Shown: piece by piece, positions 1-9,177 of the stretch | How positions within the stretch are numbered: position 1 is the stretch's first letter | Layout of the letters: the number at the start of each line of letters is the position of its first letter | NCBI GenBank assembly: GCA_033557675.1 | Contig: JAWQRM010000214.1 | Location: 1 to 26,406 of the forward strand | Reading direction: 5' to 3' | Length of the DNA: 26,406 bases | Origin: Coptodactyla brooksi | Taxonomy: Eukaryota > Arthropoda > Insecta > Coleoptera > Scarabaeidae | Notes under the pieces: generated by a model | Database searches by the model: none | What the model saw: only the letters and a program-made list of their open reading frames with translations | Told to the model about the DNA's origin: nothing | Program-made: the position numbers and the translations under genes

Positions 1-2090
1 AATGTACTTTTATTACAAAGTAGATGTACGCGGTACAGATTATAATTACGGACTGTCTTTCGATAGACAATAGAGCGCTTATATACTATTTTATTGCTTA
101 TTCAGCTATTCCTTTGTTCTAACTATATGCGGTGGCACATAACTTATATATATATATATATACATTTGGAAAGGTAGCAAAGATTTATGGTTTATAAGTT
201 ATCCATATACAATAGGAATCCTATAATCTGCACGTGAAAATCAATGCAGATTAGGTTTCAATAAGTAATCTTATTAATACCATGGATAAATAACTATAGA
301 CGAGCACTAAATGTATCTGCTTATCTTTATAAATTATTTTTAGTACGTTTAAAAATATATAATGGACTATAATGCATTTAATGCATAAATGATCTAAAAG
401 ATTAGTTTAGGATTGGATTAGGATTTCTTTCACATAAGTAACAGTAAGCATTTTTGTTATTTAATCCAGTCTTTGATCTGCTTTTCAAATACAGTTCACT
501 GGTATTGTAACTGTCTAGCAATATCGTTTTAATTATAATTGCACATTGCAGAACTAGTGGTTAAGTATTATAATTACGTATTCCTTTCTTTAACCGTCAA
601 TTTTAGTTTTGATAAAGGTTTAGGTGGTAGGCCGGGAACAAAACCTATATGGTACTGTTCATCCAAAACCTAATCTTTTGATTTTTGTTTCAATTTGGTG
701 CTTTTTTGTATAAATTGTATATATTGGCATGTTTAATATATATGGATGAATTTTGTATAACTTCTTGTATTTTTTTAGCAAATAAAAATTTTCAAATTTC
801 AATGAAATATAAAGGGTGGGGGTTGTTGCTGGTAAACAATAATTGTGAGAAGAAAACTATTATCACTATCCTTTAGTACTACTAAAACAGTTAAATATAT
901 ATCCTAACTTTTTTCTGATATGTCTTACAGTTTTGGAGATATTAACACAAATAGCGAAGGGTTGTGTTGCCGATAGAGCGCTCCACCCCCCGAAAACAGG
1001 CAATTCCGCAGCTAAAAAGGTTACCGCTATTCTTACACCAGATAAGACTATAAACTCACCAAGTTTCATTTAAATCGGTGAAACTTGTGTTCCCTTGTAA
1101 ATTATGTGGTTTTAATTAATAACCACTGTATCACTGTATTTTTTAGTATACCTTTCGTGTATTATATTATATGATTACAATTGCTATTCATTAGACAATT
1201 TAAGCATAGCATATGTTGGAGATAGCGTTATGCCTGCTAAGTATTTAATGTCTAATATTGAAACATTACTTACTATATCACTGAGTCTAACATTATAAAT
1301 TTCTGACATGAATTTCTATTTCTGTATTCAGCTTGAAGTTGGGGATACCTTCGGTTGCGTAGCGAAGTTCCACAATTGTCACTATTACACCAAATTTGAA
1401 AACATAATTGCTCGACATGTGTTTTACGTAACCAAAGTGAAGGACATCTGTCATTGATTGTGCTGATGCTGAATTGGTGAAGGAAAGGAGTATCGAGCTG
1501 TTATTTTAGCAATTTTGGTATACTGGTGACAATCGTTCGTCTTCAGCGTGAGGACGGGAATAGTTTATAAGTTCCTGAAAAGTTTTGTGGAAAAGTCGAA
1601 AAAATAATATATACACTCTAATATGCAGTCATACTTTTGAGGTGCAATTTCCTTTAAAATAAGTTAAATGTTTACTGATGATATGATGTAGGTCTTTATT
1701 ATTACGCTTCTATCCTGTCAAATTTTTAAGGAGGTTCGATCGTTTTAGATATCGTACAATTATGTTTATTGGTTTAGCACTTTCTTTGATATGTTCATCG
1801 ACGGGATAATTGTTATTGTTAAGATGCTTACTCTGGTTAAAATTTGCATCCCGGTTGTTTAATATTATAATAGTGCCAATTCTTCTATTCCAGCTGGTAC
1901 ACATATGTAATGTTCAGATGTTTAGGATTGATCGTAGGTTGACCTAGTTTATTCTTGTTACCAATTGTAATATTTATTGCAATAGAACAAGTTTTATTAC
2001 TTTTCAGTAGTCGTCGAAACAATATATAACGCCACGTATCGATACATAATCACCTAAATTCTTCTAGGTGTATAATAAACTCGTGTGTTG
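1..2090. other. AT-rich sequence with no gene recognised
   Basis: I see no convincing coding region or RNA gene here. Open frames do not exceed about 67 codons and none resembles a family I know. There is a short (TA)n run near 145-162. A minus-strand frame at 866-1069 is the only stretch with a more balanced composition, but it has no recognisable domain. Most likely intergenic DNA or old unrecognised repeats. Confidence 0.5.
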
Positions 2091-2095
2091 TAGAT

Positions 2096-2235
2096 GACAT
2101 TAGCAAGTACGAACGACTTCAGTTTGGAATTTAACAAGAAGGCACCAGGGTATGCCTGTCGCAGAATATAATAAAATTTTGTGGAGTTGTAGATACTTTG
2201 TGGAGTTGTAGAGTTGTAGATAAGACAATGTAAGG
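2096..2235 (+). repeat. Dispersed repeat R, copy 1 (partner near 6060-6150, minus)
   Basis: About 70 bases around 2137-2205 match the reverse complement of roughly 6070-6145. Shared landmarks are GGTATGCC, GTCGC, GAAT.TAATAA.ATTTTGTGG and TAGATACTT. This copy also carries a small local duplication of TGTGGAGTTGTAGA at 2188-2220. The family is not identified. Because the other copy sits just upstream of a non-LTR endonuclease ORF, it could be non-LTR 5' UTR, but that is inference. Confidence 0.55.
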
Positions 2236-2977
2236 GTAACTAAGATTTGTATTTATTTATTTATTGCTTATCAATAGAGATATCTTGACAATTTTCTGAG
2301 TGATATTAGTCGTAAAAACATGTAAAACAAGGATTATATCGGCACCTTGTGCTCGCTTTGAATGCCGCTTTTGTACATGAACAGGGTATTTTCAATAATT
2401 CTGGAGGAAAGCAGACATGATTTACAACCAAAAATATTTCTGTTTCATCCGTCGTTTTTGACGTAAACCATGCATACAGGGCATATTTGAAAATATGGGA
2501 GAGGATAGTGGATGGTGAACAATAGAATGTATCATAAAGGCGTACATTTCGGAGGAATTACTTTTAAGGTATATGTTTCAACATGCTGGTCAGTTTTGAA
2601 AATTTTGTCATATTATCCGGGATTTGTTTGACCCTCCACGAATTAATTATAAACAAGAAATTTTCCTTTCAAACGTAAGGCAACACAACAAAAACTAAAA
2701 ATGATTTGTACAGTTGAGTGATAAGTTTACCTGGTTTGGAACTAGTTACAATACAATTTTTGTATTTTTGCACCGCTTCATCCACGCTTTTTTAAACCCT
2801 GTCAGCAAAACTGCTAGTAGCTTCTTGCAGACATAAATAAACGGTCGGTAACAATTTTCCAGAAAGCGTAATAGAATATTGCGCTATGAAGGAGTGTGTA
2901 ATTTTATTAATGTTGTGCTTCTTGACAAATACAGTTTTTGAGCCTTTTTCAGCCAGACTTCTGTAAAACGTTGACCG

Positions 2978-3090
2978 CTATTGGCATCTTATAATTCAAT
3001 ATAATTTTAATTATTTACATTGAAAACAAAGTAAAGCTGATAATGAAAATAAATATTCCTTCAATAATGTAATAATAATTTAATATATAC
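2978..3090 (-). other. Possible intron or insertion inside the pogo-like transposase
   Basis: On the minus strand the DQTG motif is directly followed by a GT (ACAG|GTATAT), and about 113 nt later an AG (CCAATAG) precedes the resumed homology (STFYRSLAEKG). The intervening sequence is AT-rich and unlike the family protein. It could be a short spliced intron in an ancestral copy, or an AT-rich insertion or decay replacing about 6-8 residues. The splice-like ends are visible; splicing is not shown. Confidence 0.35.
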
Positions 3091-3164
3091 CTGTCTGGTC
3101 CATAACCATATTAATATCAAATTTCAGTAGAATTTCTCTAACTTCAATTTGAAAATCTTTTGCA

Positions 3165-3209
3165 GATTTTAGAAATTCTTCCATAGAGGGATTTTAGAAA
3201 TTCTTCCAT
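3165..3209. repeat. 20-bp direct repeat from a 25-bp tandem duplication
   Basis: GATTTTAGAAATTCTTCCAT occurs at 3165-3184 and again at 3190-3209, separated by 5 bases. The period of 25 is not a multiple of three, so the duplication shifts the frame of the pogo-like transposase exactly between its CENP-B-type domain and its DDE domain. Both copies translate as MEEFLKS in their own frames. Confidence 0.9.
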
Positions 3210-3799
3210 TCTTCTATGTATCACTTTAAAATCAGTCACCCATGTATCTGACGCTTTGAACTGTAAATCTTGAAATTGGCTAGCAGCAGCCAGTGCCCAT
3301 TGTTGCAAATTCCTAGTTGTGACTTTCTGCAAATTATTTTTTGCCTTTAAAAAACGGTCACATGACCAGGAATGAATTATTTCAAACTTCGCAATCATGG
3401 ATCCTTTCTGTTTGACGTGCTCTTCCCACCTTTTTATTTCCTTCATATTTCTAAGGTGACTACATCCTGATTTCTGTAAAGTCTTTAGACTCCATTTCGG
3501 ATTTTACTTCGCAATACAAATCACTTTAATCTTGTCGTCTATCTGAATGGCTTCACGAGGCTACTTTTCGCTTTTTGTCCTAACTCGAACTCGTCCGAGT
3601 CGAGGAATTTCACTTCTTCAAAAAGTTGTTCATTGTCGGATTCATCTCTTTGAATAAATTCATCATCAATGATCAACTTCTTTTCGTTAATCATATAAAC
3701 AACATTTTCAAACATTTCGGTACCTATTAGCATCGATTCGTTCGAAATTGTTTCATGTGTTTTTGAAGCAACACGATTGTTTGTTCGAAAGGTAGACAC

Positions 3800-4195
3800 T
3801 AACTAATGATCAGTGTACATAGTGCTCTCTAGTACATTAAATCTATATCAATAAATATTATTATTATTAATATTATTATTATAGTCAGGGTCAAATGTTG
3901 CTATTGTATTATATCATTCCTAGGCAAATTCTTTCACATACAAAAGAACAGCTTTCGTGTAGAGCAGAGAGCCACTAATGTATTATTAATTGGCCCCTTT
4001 AGAAATATTTGTAAATGTAAATTAAACTCCAAATAAGTTGTTTCTTATTTTCACTAAACTTTTATTTTCTTCTGTAACATTACACATTATTTTATTCAAG
4101 TTAACCTCTATTTATTTTATTTAAACAGTATAAAATGTTTTCTTAATTAAAAAATTAAATAAATTATAAATTATTATTTGAATGTTGTTATGAAG
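3800..4195. other. AT-rich spacer with an ATT microsatellite
   Basis: No gene is seen. An (ATT)n-like run lies near 3852-3883. The sequence between the 5' end of the pogo-like transposase and the 3' end of the non-LTR element is otherwise featureless and very AT-rich. Any TIR of the pogo-like element should lie here, but none was recognised. Confidence 0.5.
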
Positions 4196-4199
4196 GTAA

Positions 4200-4871
4200 G
4201 TAGGTTAGGTTAGCTTTGCACGTGAGTGGGCTTATACAGCCCTCCACTGCGACCGACTGTCTATTGCGGCTCACACCTATATTATATTTCACCTTTCAAG
4301 CCTGCTCTCCGTAGAGTACGGAATATAGCTGAAGGTGATATCTTACTAAGGTCAGCTAGGCTCAGGTGGATACATCCGAAGACCTCGAACTGAATTCTTC
4401 CCAGTGCTGGGCAGGCACACAATACGTATTTGTGTCCTCTTCATCCCCGTTGCAGAGACCGCACTCTAGGTGTTCCGCTAGGCCCATTCTCTGTTCGTGC
4501 TTTTTCAATTGGTTGTGACCCGTGTACACTCCTGTCAGGATCGTTAGACTACTCCTGTCCAGATCCCATAGTCGTGTGGTCCTTGCATTGAGGGGTAATG
4601 TAATTACCCCCTTTGCATGGCGAAGTTCTGGTATTCCAACCCAGTGCCAGAGGACTCTCCCCTCACTCCAGGTTGAGATTACTGCTTTTGCTTGAGTAAA
4701 AGCTCTAAACGTTTTGGGCCAATCAAGTTGGATTCAGATCCCTTCCTGGCAAGTGAATCAGCTACCTCGTTGCCTGGAAGTCCCTGGTGTCCTGGTATCC
4801 ATACTAACTGTAACCAGTTAGATTCCCCTAAAATTGCGAGGATTCTGCGACAGTTCCAGACTAATCTAGAC
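4200..4871 (-). pseudogene. Non-LTR family 1, copy 1: RNase H end, zinc-finger tail and 3' terminus
   Basis: Minus strand, continuing the endonuclease ORF after a break. The RNase H C-terminal half is clear (SRLVWNCRRILAIL, LVWIPGHQGLPGNEVADSLARKGS; about 4872-4700). The middle of RNase H, carrying its second acidic block, is missing, and the frame changes near 4872. Further down, CGLCNGDEED and CPALGRIQF (about 4470-4400) resemble the C-terminal zinc-knuckle and RT-tail region of such ORF2 proteins. The 3' end (GTATAAGCCCACTCACG) runs into two CCTAA-type pentamers at 4200-4212. The same 3' end recurs at 21729 (minus) and 9380 (plus), which defines the terminus. Confidence 0.8.
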
Positions 4872-5894
4872 CTACATTGTAAGTCTACCAAAGCTGTGGG
4901 ATTGTTCAACACTTGGTGAATTACAGTAGATTCCAGCCCCAGATCCATTTTGTGTCCGAGAGCCGTCAGTGAAGCAACAGATGTCAGCTCTTAACAGGTC
5001 GTTTTTATTCCGACTCCATTCATCTCTGCATGGATGGATCTCTGCAATGATCATCTCATCATTTATAACTGAATTCGCTAACTCAATGTCATCACATGTC
5101 GAGATTGTGAAATTCTTTGCTGTTAGGTGCCTGAGAAGAGATTCTCTATACCCCTCCCAGTTTGTGCACCTGGGGTTGCGAAATGTTACAGTTTTTCTCG
5201 TACCCATCTCCACATCAAATGGGATGTGGCGATGATCAGAGCACTGGGGTTCGTCCGAAAGCCGCCACCCCTTGATTTTATTACTAATAAAGCAAGTGCT
5301 AATAGTTAAATCCAATACTTCCTCTCTTCTGATAGTTACGAAGGTAGGCTTTGAGTCAATGTTATTCACAGTTAGACCCCTTTGTAAAATAAAGTTAAAG
5401 AGATTCTCACCTCTTTCGTTGATGTCGGTACTACCCCACGTCGTATGGTGCGCATTTCTATCACATCTGATCACCAGATGTTTGTGGTGTCTCCTGGCGT
5501 AGGCGATTAGATTTCGCACAGCGTCAGGGGGCGGTGAATCTGCTCCCCTACCTCCCGGGAAGTAAGCAGAGCAGGCGATGAATTTGAGCCTGCCTCCCTC
5601 CACCAGGATGGACACTTCAGCCGCAACGGTGTCCCTGGAACAGAAATTAAGGAGAAGAAAGCAGTCTACCTTCTTCTTGATCAAAAAACAGGCCCTAGGC
5701 CCGTTTTCAGTCCTGTTCGCCAATACCTTTCCAAAGGTATTACCAAGGCCGCTCACTACACCTGTATTGCATAGCCATGGCTCCTGACTCATGGCGATAT
5801 TGATATTATCTGTGATAAACCTTCTGCCAAGGACGTAGGAAGCAGCCTTGGCGTGCTGAAGATTTGCCTGCAAACACCTAACAGCAGTAGTCAT
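4872..5894 (-). pseudogene. Non-LTR family 1, copy 1: APE-type endonuclease fused to RNase H start, RT deleted
   Basis: Begins at an ATG (5894-5892) giving MTTAVRCLQANLQHAKAAS, typical of non-LTR ORF2 starts; the open frame extends a further 24 codons upstream. The endonuclease is nearly intact: LQANLQHAKAAS, SQEPWL (E), SAYFPGG, RCDRNAHHTTWGS (GDFNAHH-like, keeping D and N), EVLDLTIS and CSDHRHIPF. After NPRCTNWEGYRESLLRHL and about 50 more residues the frame passes straight into an RNase H start (CFTDGSRTQNGSGAGIYC). The entire reverse transcriptase, normally several hundred residues, is missing although the frame stays open for over 340 codons. The endonuclease-plus-RNase H layout fits the I/LOA/R1-like group; the clade is not resolved. 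Confidence 0.85.
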
Positions 5895-5966
5895 TAGCTT
5901 TAAGGTAAGTAAAAAATAAATAAAAAAAAATTGTCGGCACGAAGAATCAACCTGGCAATCTTGCAC

Positions 5967-6198
5967 TCTCCAGACAAAAATGCTACCACTGCTCTATTGG
6001 ACCATCTGTCAAACAAGAGAAAATAACTATACGTGAGGCAAGCCATGAATAATTTGCATAAATACTTGTCGCGTAAGTATCTATAACACCACAAAATGTT
6101 ATTAAATTCGGCGACTGGCATACCTGGGTGTCACCTTGTAAGTTGGCGTTCTTCCACTCCCTCCCGCGGGCATAGGTTGTGTCAATTGATCCCACGAT
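5967..6198 (-). repeat. Dispersed repeat R, copy 2, between the non-LTR endonuclease and the piggyBac-like element
   Basis: The reverse complement of about 6070-6145 matches 2137-2205. An A-rich tract (5910-5930) lies between this block and the endonuclease start. No protein domain was recognised in the short minus frames across it. It may be 5' UTR of the adjacent non-LTR element or an independent old repeat. Confidence 0.5.
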
Positions 6199-6329
6199 TT
6201 AACTCTCAGCCTACCAGGATATCGACATATTGCTATTTACCGCGGTGGTCCATTGGACCCACACAGTTTCTTCATGTGTTTGCGCAGAAATTGGGTGATC
6301 ATTTTTAAATAAGAGATGCAACTTTATTT

Positions 6330-7562
6330 TTAATTTCACATTTATTGCTCTTACTATTAGAAAAGTCATTTAGTATAATCTGAAGTGCTATCTTCTTCTT
6401 TCTTGGGATTCTTGTATTCTGCTAGTTCCTTTTTTGGGCGAATAGAGAGTTCCTTCTCTTTTTCAATGCTATACATGCAGTAGGTTTCAACAACTTCCAT
6501 AATATGTATGCATTCATGGTGCTAATATCTAGCACGTTGTAAAAAACTACAAGAGACCATCTTCGTGTCATCCTTTTCACTGTACATGATCGTGTCATTT
6601 TGTCCATGTTATTCACACCTTCTTTCGTTTTATTATAGTCAAGAATTATCTCAGGTTTCGTTTTTGACCGTCCTCAACCTTTTCCTCATTGTGCAAAGTA
6701 CTAAGTAATGTTACAAGCTTCTTTGGGCAATACGAAATAATAATTGTGTCGTCCGTAAAACCAAACCTCGTGGAATGCACTGTGCGATATTTAGACTCTG
6801 TGAAAGAAACTGGTAATTCGTGTTAATTTTTGGGAATATAACCCTACTTTTGTTATATTTTTGGATAGCATGTACTTTCCTGGGCTGTAAGACGTAAAAA
6901 ATTGTCACAAGTGATATTCCTTCCAGAATTTCCAATGTCTTGAATTAAACGCTGCACAACCTTCTCCTCTTGATTCCTTTCTCTTTCACTCCCTGTTTTC
7001 CGGCATAAATTTCTAGTTTCTGTGCATAGCTTGTTGCACTATCACAAATAGCCCAAAATGTGTGTCCATATTGAAACACACATTTTGGCCAGGCTTTGAT
7101 GGAATATAATGTCTAAAAGGACATCTTCCTCTGAAGATTACGAGTTGTTCATCAACCGTCATACACCACTTTGTACATAAGTGTCTTGCAAATAAATATT
7201 CCATAATTCAAAACATTCTCTTATTGGTGCTACTTTGTCACTGCTCCTTTCTCTCTGTCTTTTCCTTGCATTATCAAACCTTAGTACAAAAAAGTATGGC
7301 TTCAAATCTGTCCGCTGATTATCTCGCAAAATATTTTCCCCCCATTATTTTTCCTCCAAAGTTGCGTTACATCCTTGTTGTGGTATTTGTGTGCACGTAT
7401 CATCATGAAAACTCCAAAAAATTTCTTTAGGTCTGCAAATGTAAGTTCTTTCCAATTCATTCCGCAAACAATCTTTCCTTCAGCACTCGTCCATTTTAGG
7501 ATAATTCGTAGAAGTGGTTTATGAAAGTAAATCAAAAAAGTAGAAGCTGTGATGATTTGCAA
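6330..7562 (-). pseudogene. PiggyBac-like transposase (DDE_Tnp_1_7), degraded
   Basis: Minus-strand fragments appear in family order. The N-terminal part contains WKELTFADLKKFFGVFMM (7562-7302). The first catalytic region is MTVDEQLVIFRGRCPFRHYIPSKP (about 7165-7085), keeping the VDE aspartate. It frameshifts into CVSIWTHILGYL. A damaged middle (LVTIFYVL, near 6900) stands where the family has a DNFFTS-like motif, so the second aspartate seems lost. The C-terminal block KPEIILDYNKTKEGVNNMDKM...RRWSLVVFYNVLDISTMNAY spans about 6665-6500 with one frame change. The usual C-terminal Cys-rich domain is not recognisable. Several stops and frameshifts rule out activity. The host of the pseudogene is the TTAA-flanked element at 6199-7805. 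Confidence 0.85.
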
Positions 7563-7593
7563 AACGAGTTGGACCTGAACGTTCTCATAGAAA

Positions 7594-7740
7594 CGTTGAG
7601 GGTTTGGAACCTTTGGTTTTGTAACAAAGTAAAAACAAAGTCACCACTATGCCAAAATTTGGAGAGAGGATGCTCGATGCACGATTTTGCATTCGGTCCT
7701 GATGATGCTAAGTTAGCATCATCAGGACCGATGAAAGATT
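7594..7740 (-). mobile_element. PLE family A terminal repeat, copy 1 (inside the piggyBac-like element)
   Basis: On the plus strand this begins GTTGAGGGTTTGGAACC and shares about 130 bases with copies at 8986, 15252 and 24674. It lies between the right TIR region and the transposase N-terminus of the piggyBac-like element, so it inserted there after that element. The element sense strand is minus, judged from the 3' part of PLE-A at 24674-25200. Its hammerhead segment has been rearranged into a palindrome (7694-7730). Confidence 0.75.
7694..7730. repeat. Perfect 37-nt palindrome (18-bp arms, 1-nt centre)
   Basis: CGGTCCTGATGATGCTAA at 7694-7711 is followed by G and then its exact reverse complement at 7713-7730. 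Other PLE-A copies have only one arm (TTAGCATCATCAGGAGC) followed by hammerhead stem II. Here the stem-II partner is replaced by an inverted copy of the arm, so the CTGATGA box is present on both strands. Confidence 0.95.
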
Positions 7741-7966
7741 TTTAAAAAACAGCTGTTAAAAATCGTTTTGGGTCTAATGGACCCGGCTGGTAGACCTAGG
7801 GTTAAATAGCTTGTAGACTCCAGTCTGCAAAGTACACTGTCCAGTAGGTTATTCCAATAGAAGGTTCCACTTGTGGCTTCCACGACAGTTGTGAGTTCAA
7901 AGCTATATTCAGCAGTCTTACTGGCTTGTCAACATTCTTCTATCGATCCATTACTTCTATCGTTTC

Positions 7967-7995
7967 CTGTACCATCCAGATATGTGATGGTACAG
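7967..7995. repeat. Inverted repeat, 10-bp arms
   Basis: CTGTACCATC (7967-7976) and GATGGTACAG (7986-7995) are exact reverse complements separated by 9 bases, with T/A bases extending the pairing outward. It lies where the RT motif C should be and may mark the deletion scar. No function is evident. Confidence 0.8.
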
Positions 7996-8161
7996 AAAAC
8001 AGTGGGCCCAGGATTAAATCTTATGAAACTCCATTAAACTCCAAGCGGGTATTGTCCTTTTGACTCCCCAATAGTCTGCTTCTGTCACTTGTCAAGCTTC
8101 TAATAATTGTATATGATTTGTCTGTTATTCTGTAAGTGGTCAGATTTCTAGTAATACACTA

Positions 8162-8376
8162 TCTGCCAATAATATTTGGACACCTATCCAAATGCCGACA
8201 TCTACGGTCCTGATATATGTCGTGCTCTCCACCAAAAGAATGCCAAAGACTTGTGGAAAGCATGTCTAGGAGGATTGTGCCTATAATTGCTTCTCGTGGA
8301 AGCTCTATTAACTATTGAATGTGAATAAATGTTGTTTTTCTTTACAATCATAGGTGTCTAAATACGTATTGGTAGA
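8162..8376 (+). mobile_element. Internally deleted Tc1-like element with 3' transposase remnant
   Basis: Left end TCTGCCAATAATATTTGGAC (8162-8181, continuing CACCTAT) pairs with the right end ATAGGTGTCTAAATACGTAT (8350-8369, continuing to TGGTAGA at 8376) as imperfect TIRs. Flanks are TA on the left and TG on the right, consistent with a decayed TA duplication. Inside, the plus strand reads VESMSRRIVPIIASRGSSINY followed by TGA (8316-8318), the typical C-terminus of Tc1 transposases, preceded after a one-base shift by STKRMPKT. The rest of the transposase is missing. It sits inside the RT pseudogene. Confidence 0.8.
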
Positions 8377-8473
8377 TGTGGGACAATATGTCAAGAGCTT
8401 TGCTTAAATCACACATGAAGGATAATGTGATTCTGTTATTATTGATTTCATTTAGTAATATATTATTTATATA

Positions 8474-8507
8474 AGAGTAAATACAAGAATACATAAGTAT
8501 TTACTCT
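8474..8507. repeat. Inverted repeat, 11-bp arms
   Basis: AGAGTAAATAC (8474-8484) and GTATTTACTCT (8497-8507) are exact reverse complements around a 12-nt AT-rich centre. No flanking context suggests a terminator or regulatory role. It may be a small palindromic element or a slippage product. Confidence 0.8.
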
Positions 8508-8985
8508 TCAAACGTATTATCAAAGTTGCTAAGCTGGGATTCTTTGGCAGCTACTGGGTTAAAGCCCATTTACTTTTTTGCCTAGATTTCCGATATTATC
8601 TTAAACTCATAGCAGGATGGAGATTTTCCTTGGTGGTATCTGTGTTTTTCACGTTTTCTTCTTGTGGAAATCGATAAATATCAACCAGTGGTGCTGCTGG
8701 CCGATATTCAGGTGTTTTAAAGGTGCTAGTGATATCATAAGGGTTGTTCACACTTCAACTTTCTCTCTGGATGACATTCTTTGGAGCGTGCCAGTATATC
8801 CGCTTTATCTACTTTTTCATCTAAGTTGGCAAGGAACAACCAATACATGCGTTCCACTATTTTAATTTTTTGTAATGCCAATGTTTTATTTGCGTCTCCG
8901 ATGCATATTATTGCTCTTATCATTACTATTACTTTCACCCCATGCAAATCTCCACGAGTTCCTTTTTTTGATTACTAGCAGTGGG
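8508..8985. other. Unassigned stretch
   Basis: No recognisable gene. Overlapping short frames on both strands (8617-8978) do not match a family I know. It lies upstream, in minus-strand terms, of the RT fragment and could be more of that element decayed beyond recognition. Confidence 0.4.
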
Positions 8986-9118
8986 TAAAGTTGAGGGTTT
9001 GGAACCTATAGCTTCGTAACAAAGTAAAATAAATATCATCACTCACCAAAATGTGAAAAAGGATGCTCGATGCACGTTTCACTAACCAAATTAGCATCAT
9101 CAGGAGCGCTGAAAGACA
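8986..9118 (-). mobile_element. PLE family A terminal repeat, copy 2
   Basis: Plus strand TAAAGTTGAGGGTTTGGAAC through GCGCTGAAAGACA, aligned along its length with copies at 7594, 15252 and 24674. The boundary TAAAGTTGAGGG is shared by three copies and probably marks the element 3' end, read on the minus strand. It includes a hammerhead-like core at 9065-9107. Confidence 0.75.
9065..9107 (-). ncRNA. Hammerhead-ribozyme-like motif, PLE-A copy 2
   Basis: Minus strand, 5' to 3': GCTC (stem I), CTGATGA, an unpaired T, GCTAAT/TTG/GTTAGT (stem II and loop, with G-U pairs at both ends), GAAA, CGTGCATC (minimal stem III and cleavage-site C), GAGC (stem I partner). All core positions expected for a type I hammerhead are present, except the extra U before stem II. 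Cleavage would fall between 9069 and 9068 (minus). Stem II holds through wobble pairs relative to the other copies. Activity is not shown. Confidence 0.65.
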
Positions 9119-9177
9119 CAAGTTTTTCACATCGCTGAAACACTTTTAAGAGGTGCTAACAAGATTTACGTTGTGGC

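Larger units (their letters stand above)
2280..3799 (-). pseudogene. Pogo/Tigger-like DDE transposase, degraded
   Basis: A pogo-superfamily transposase read on the minus strand in several frames. In order: an acidic N-terminal part (3799-3539); a Psq-like helix-turn-helix (NPKWSLKTLQKSGCS, with an in-frame stop just before it); a CENP-B-type DNA-binding region (RWEEHVKQKGS, QQWALAAASQF, ASDTWVTDFK; 3446-3210); a DDE start (MVMDQTG, near 3090); then THSFIAQYSITLSGKLLP...CLQE (2977-2795), VTSSKPGKLITQLYKSFL (about 2785-2700), FLFIINSW (N where the family usually has D), VIPPKCTPL, and a Cys-rich C-terminus (CSCTKAAF, CFTCFYD, near 2390-2290). That is almost the whole family domain order over about 1.5 kb. 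Breaks include stops in the HTH, after ADRV (2792-2794), after LPYV and after TPL, plus several frameshifts. No TIRs were recognised. Confidence 0.85.
6199..7805 (-). mobile_element. PiggyBac-like DNA transposon, degraded, TTAA-flanked
   Basis: A TTAA stands at both ends (6199-6202 and 7802-7805), the hallmark target duplication of piggyBac elements. Immediately inside, the left end reads CTCTCAGCCTACCAG (6203-6217) and the right end, reverse complemented, reads CCCTAGGTCTACCAG. An inner inverted pair GTCCATTGGACCC (about 6249-6261) and GTCCATTAGACCC (reverse of about 7770-7783) follows. The left end has about 27 extra bases between the outer and inner blocks. The interior encodes a broken transposase on the minus strand and carries an inserted PLE fragment at 7594-7740. 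It is about 1.6 kb including that insertion, shorter than a full element. Confidence 0.85.
7810..8460 (-). pseudogene. Non-LTR reverse transcriptase fragment, split by a Tc1-like insertion
   Basis: Minus strand. CDLSKALDILSH (about 8430-8380) matches RT motif A (F.DLSKAFD.V.H). After an insertion (8162-8376) homology resumes with RITDKSYTIIRSLTSDR, then RLEFNGVS*DLILGPLF, which is motif B (GVPQGSILGPLLF). Next comes VRLLNIALNSQLSWKPQVE, the FLG...D..L.W..H block that normally follows motif C. The YADD region between motif B and that block is absent. The fragment ends against the right TTAA of the piggyBac-like element. Jockey/CR1-like or similar; the clade is not resolved. Confidence 0.7.

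Noticed and set aside
866..1069. Minus-strand 67-codon frame with mixed composition
   Set aside because: No domain, no ATG-linked context, no partner copy in the window; probably chance.
4692..5787. Plus-strand ORFs of 60-88 codons across the non-LTR element
   Set aside because: They are antisense to the endonuclease and RNase H, which have clear family motifs on the minus strand.
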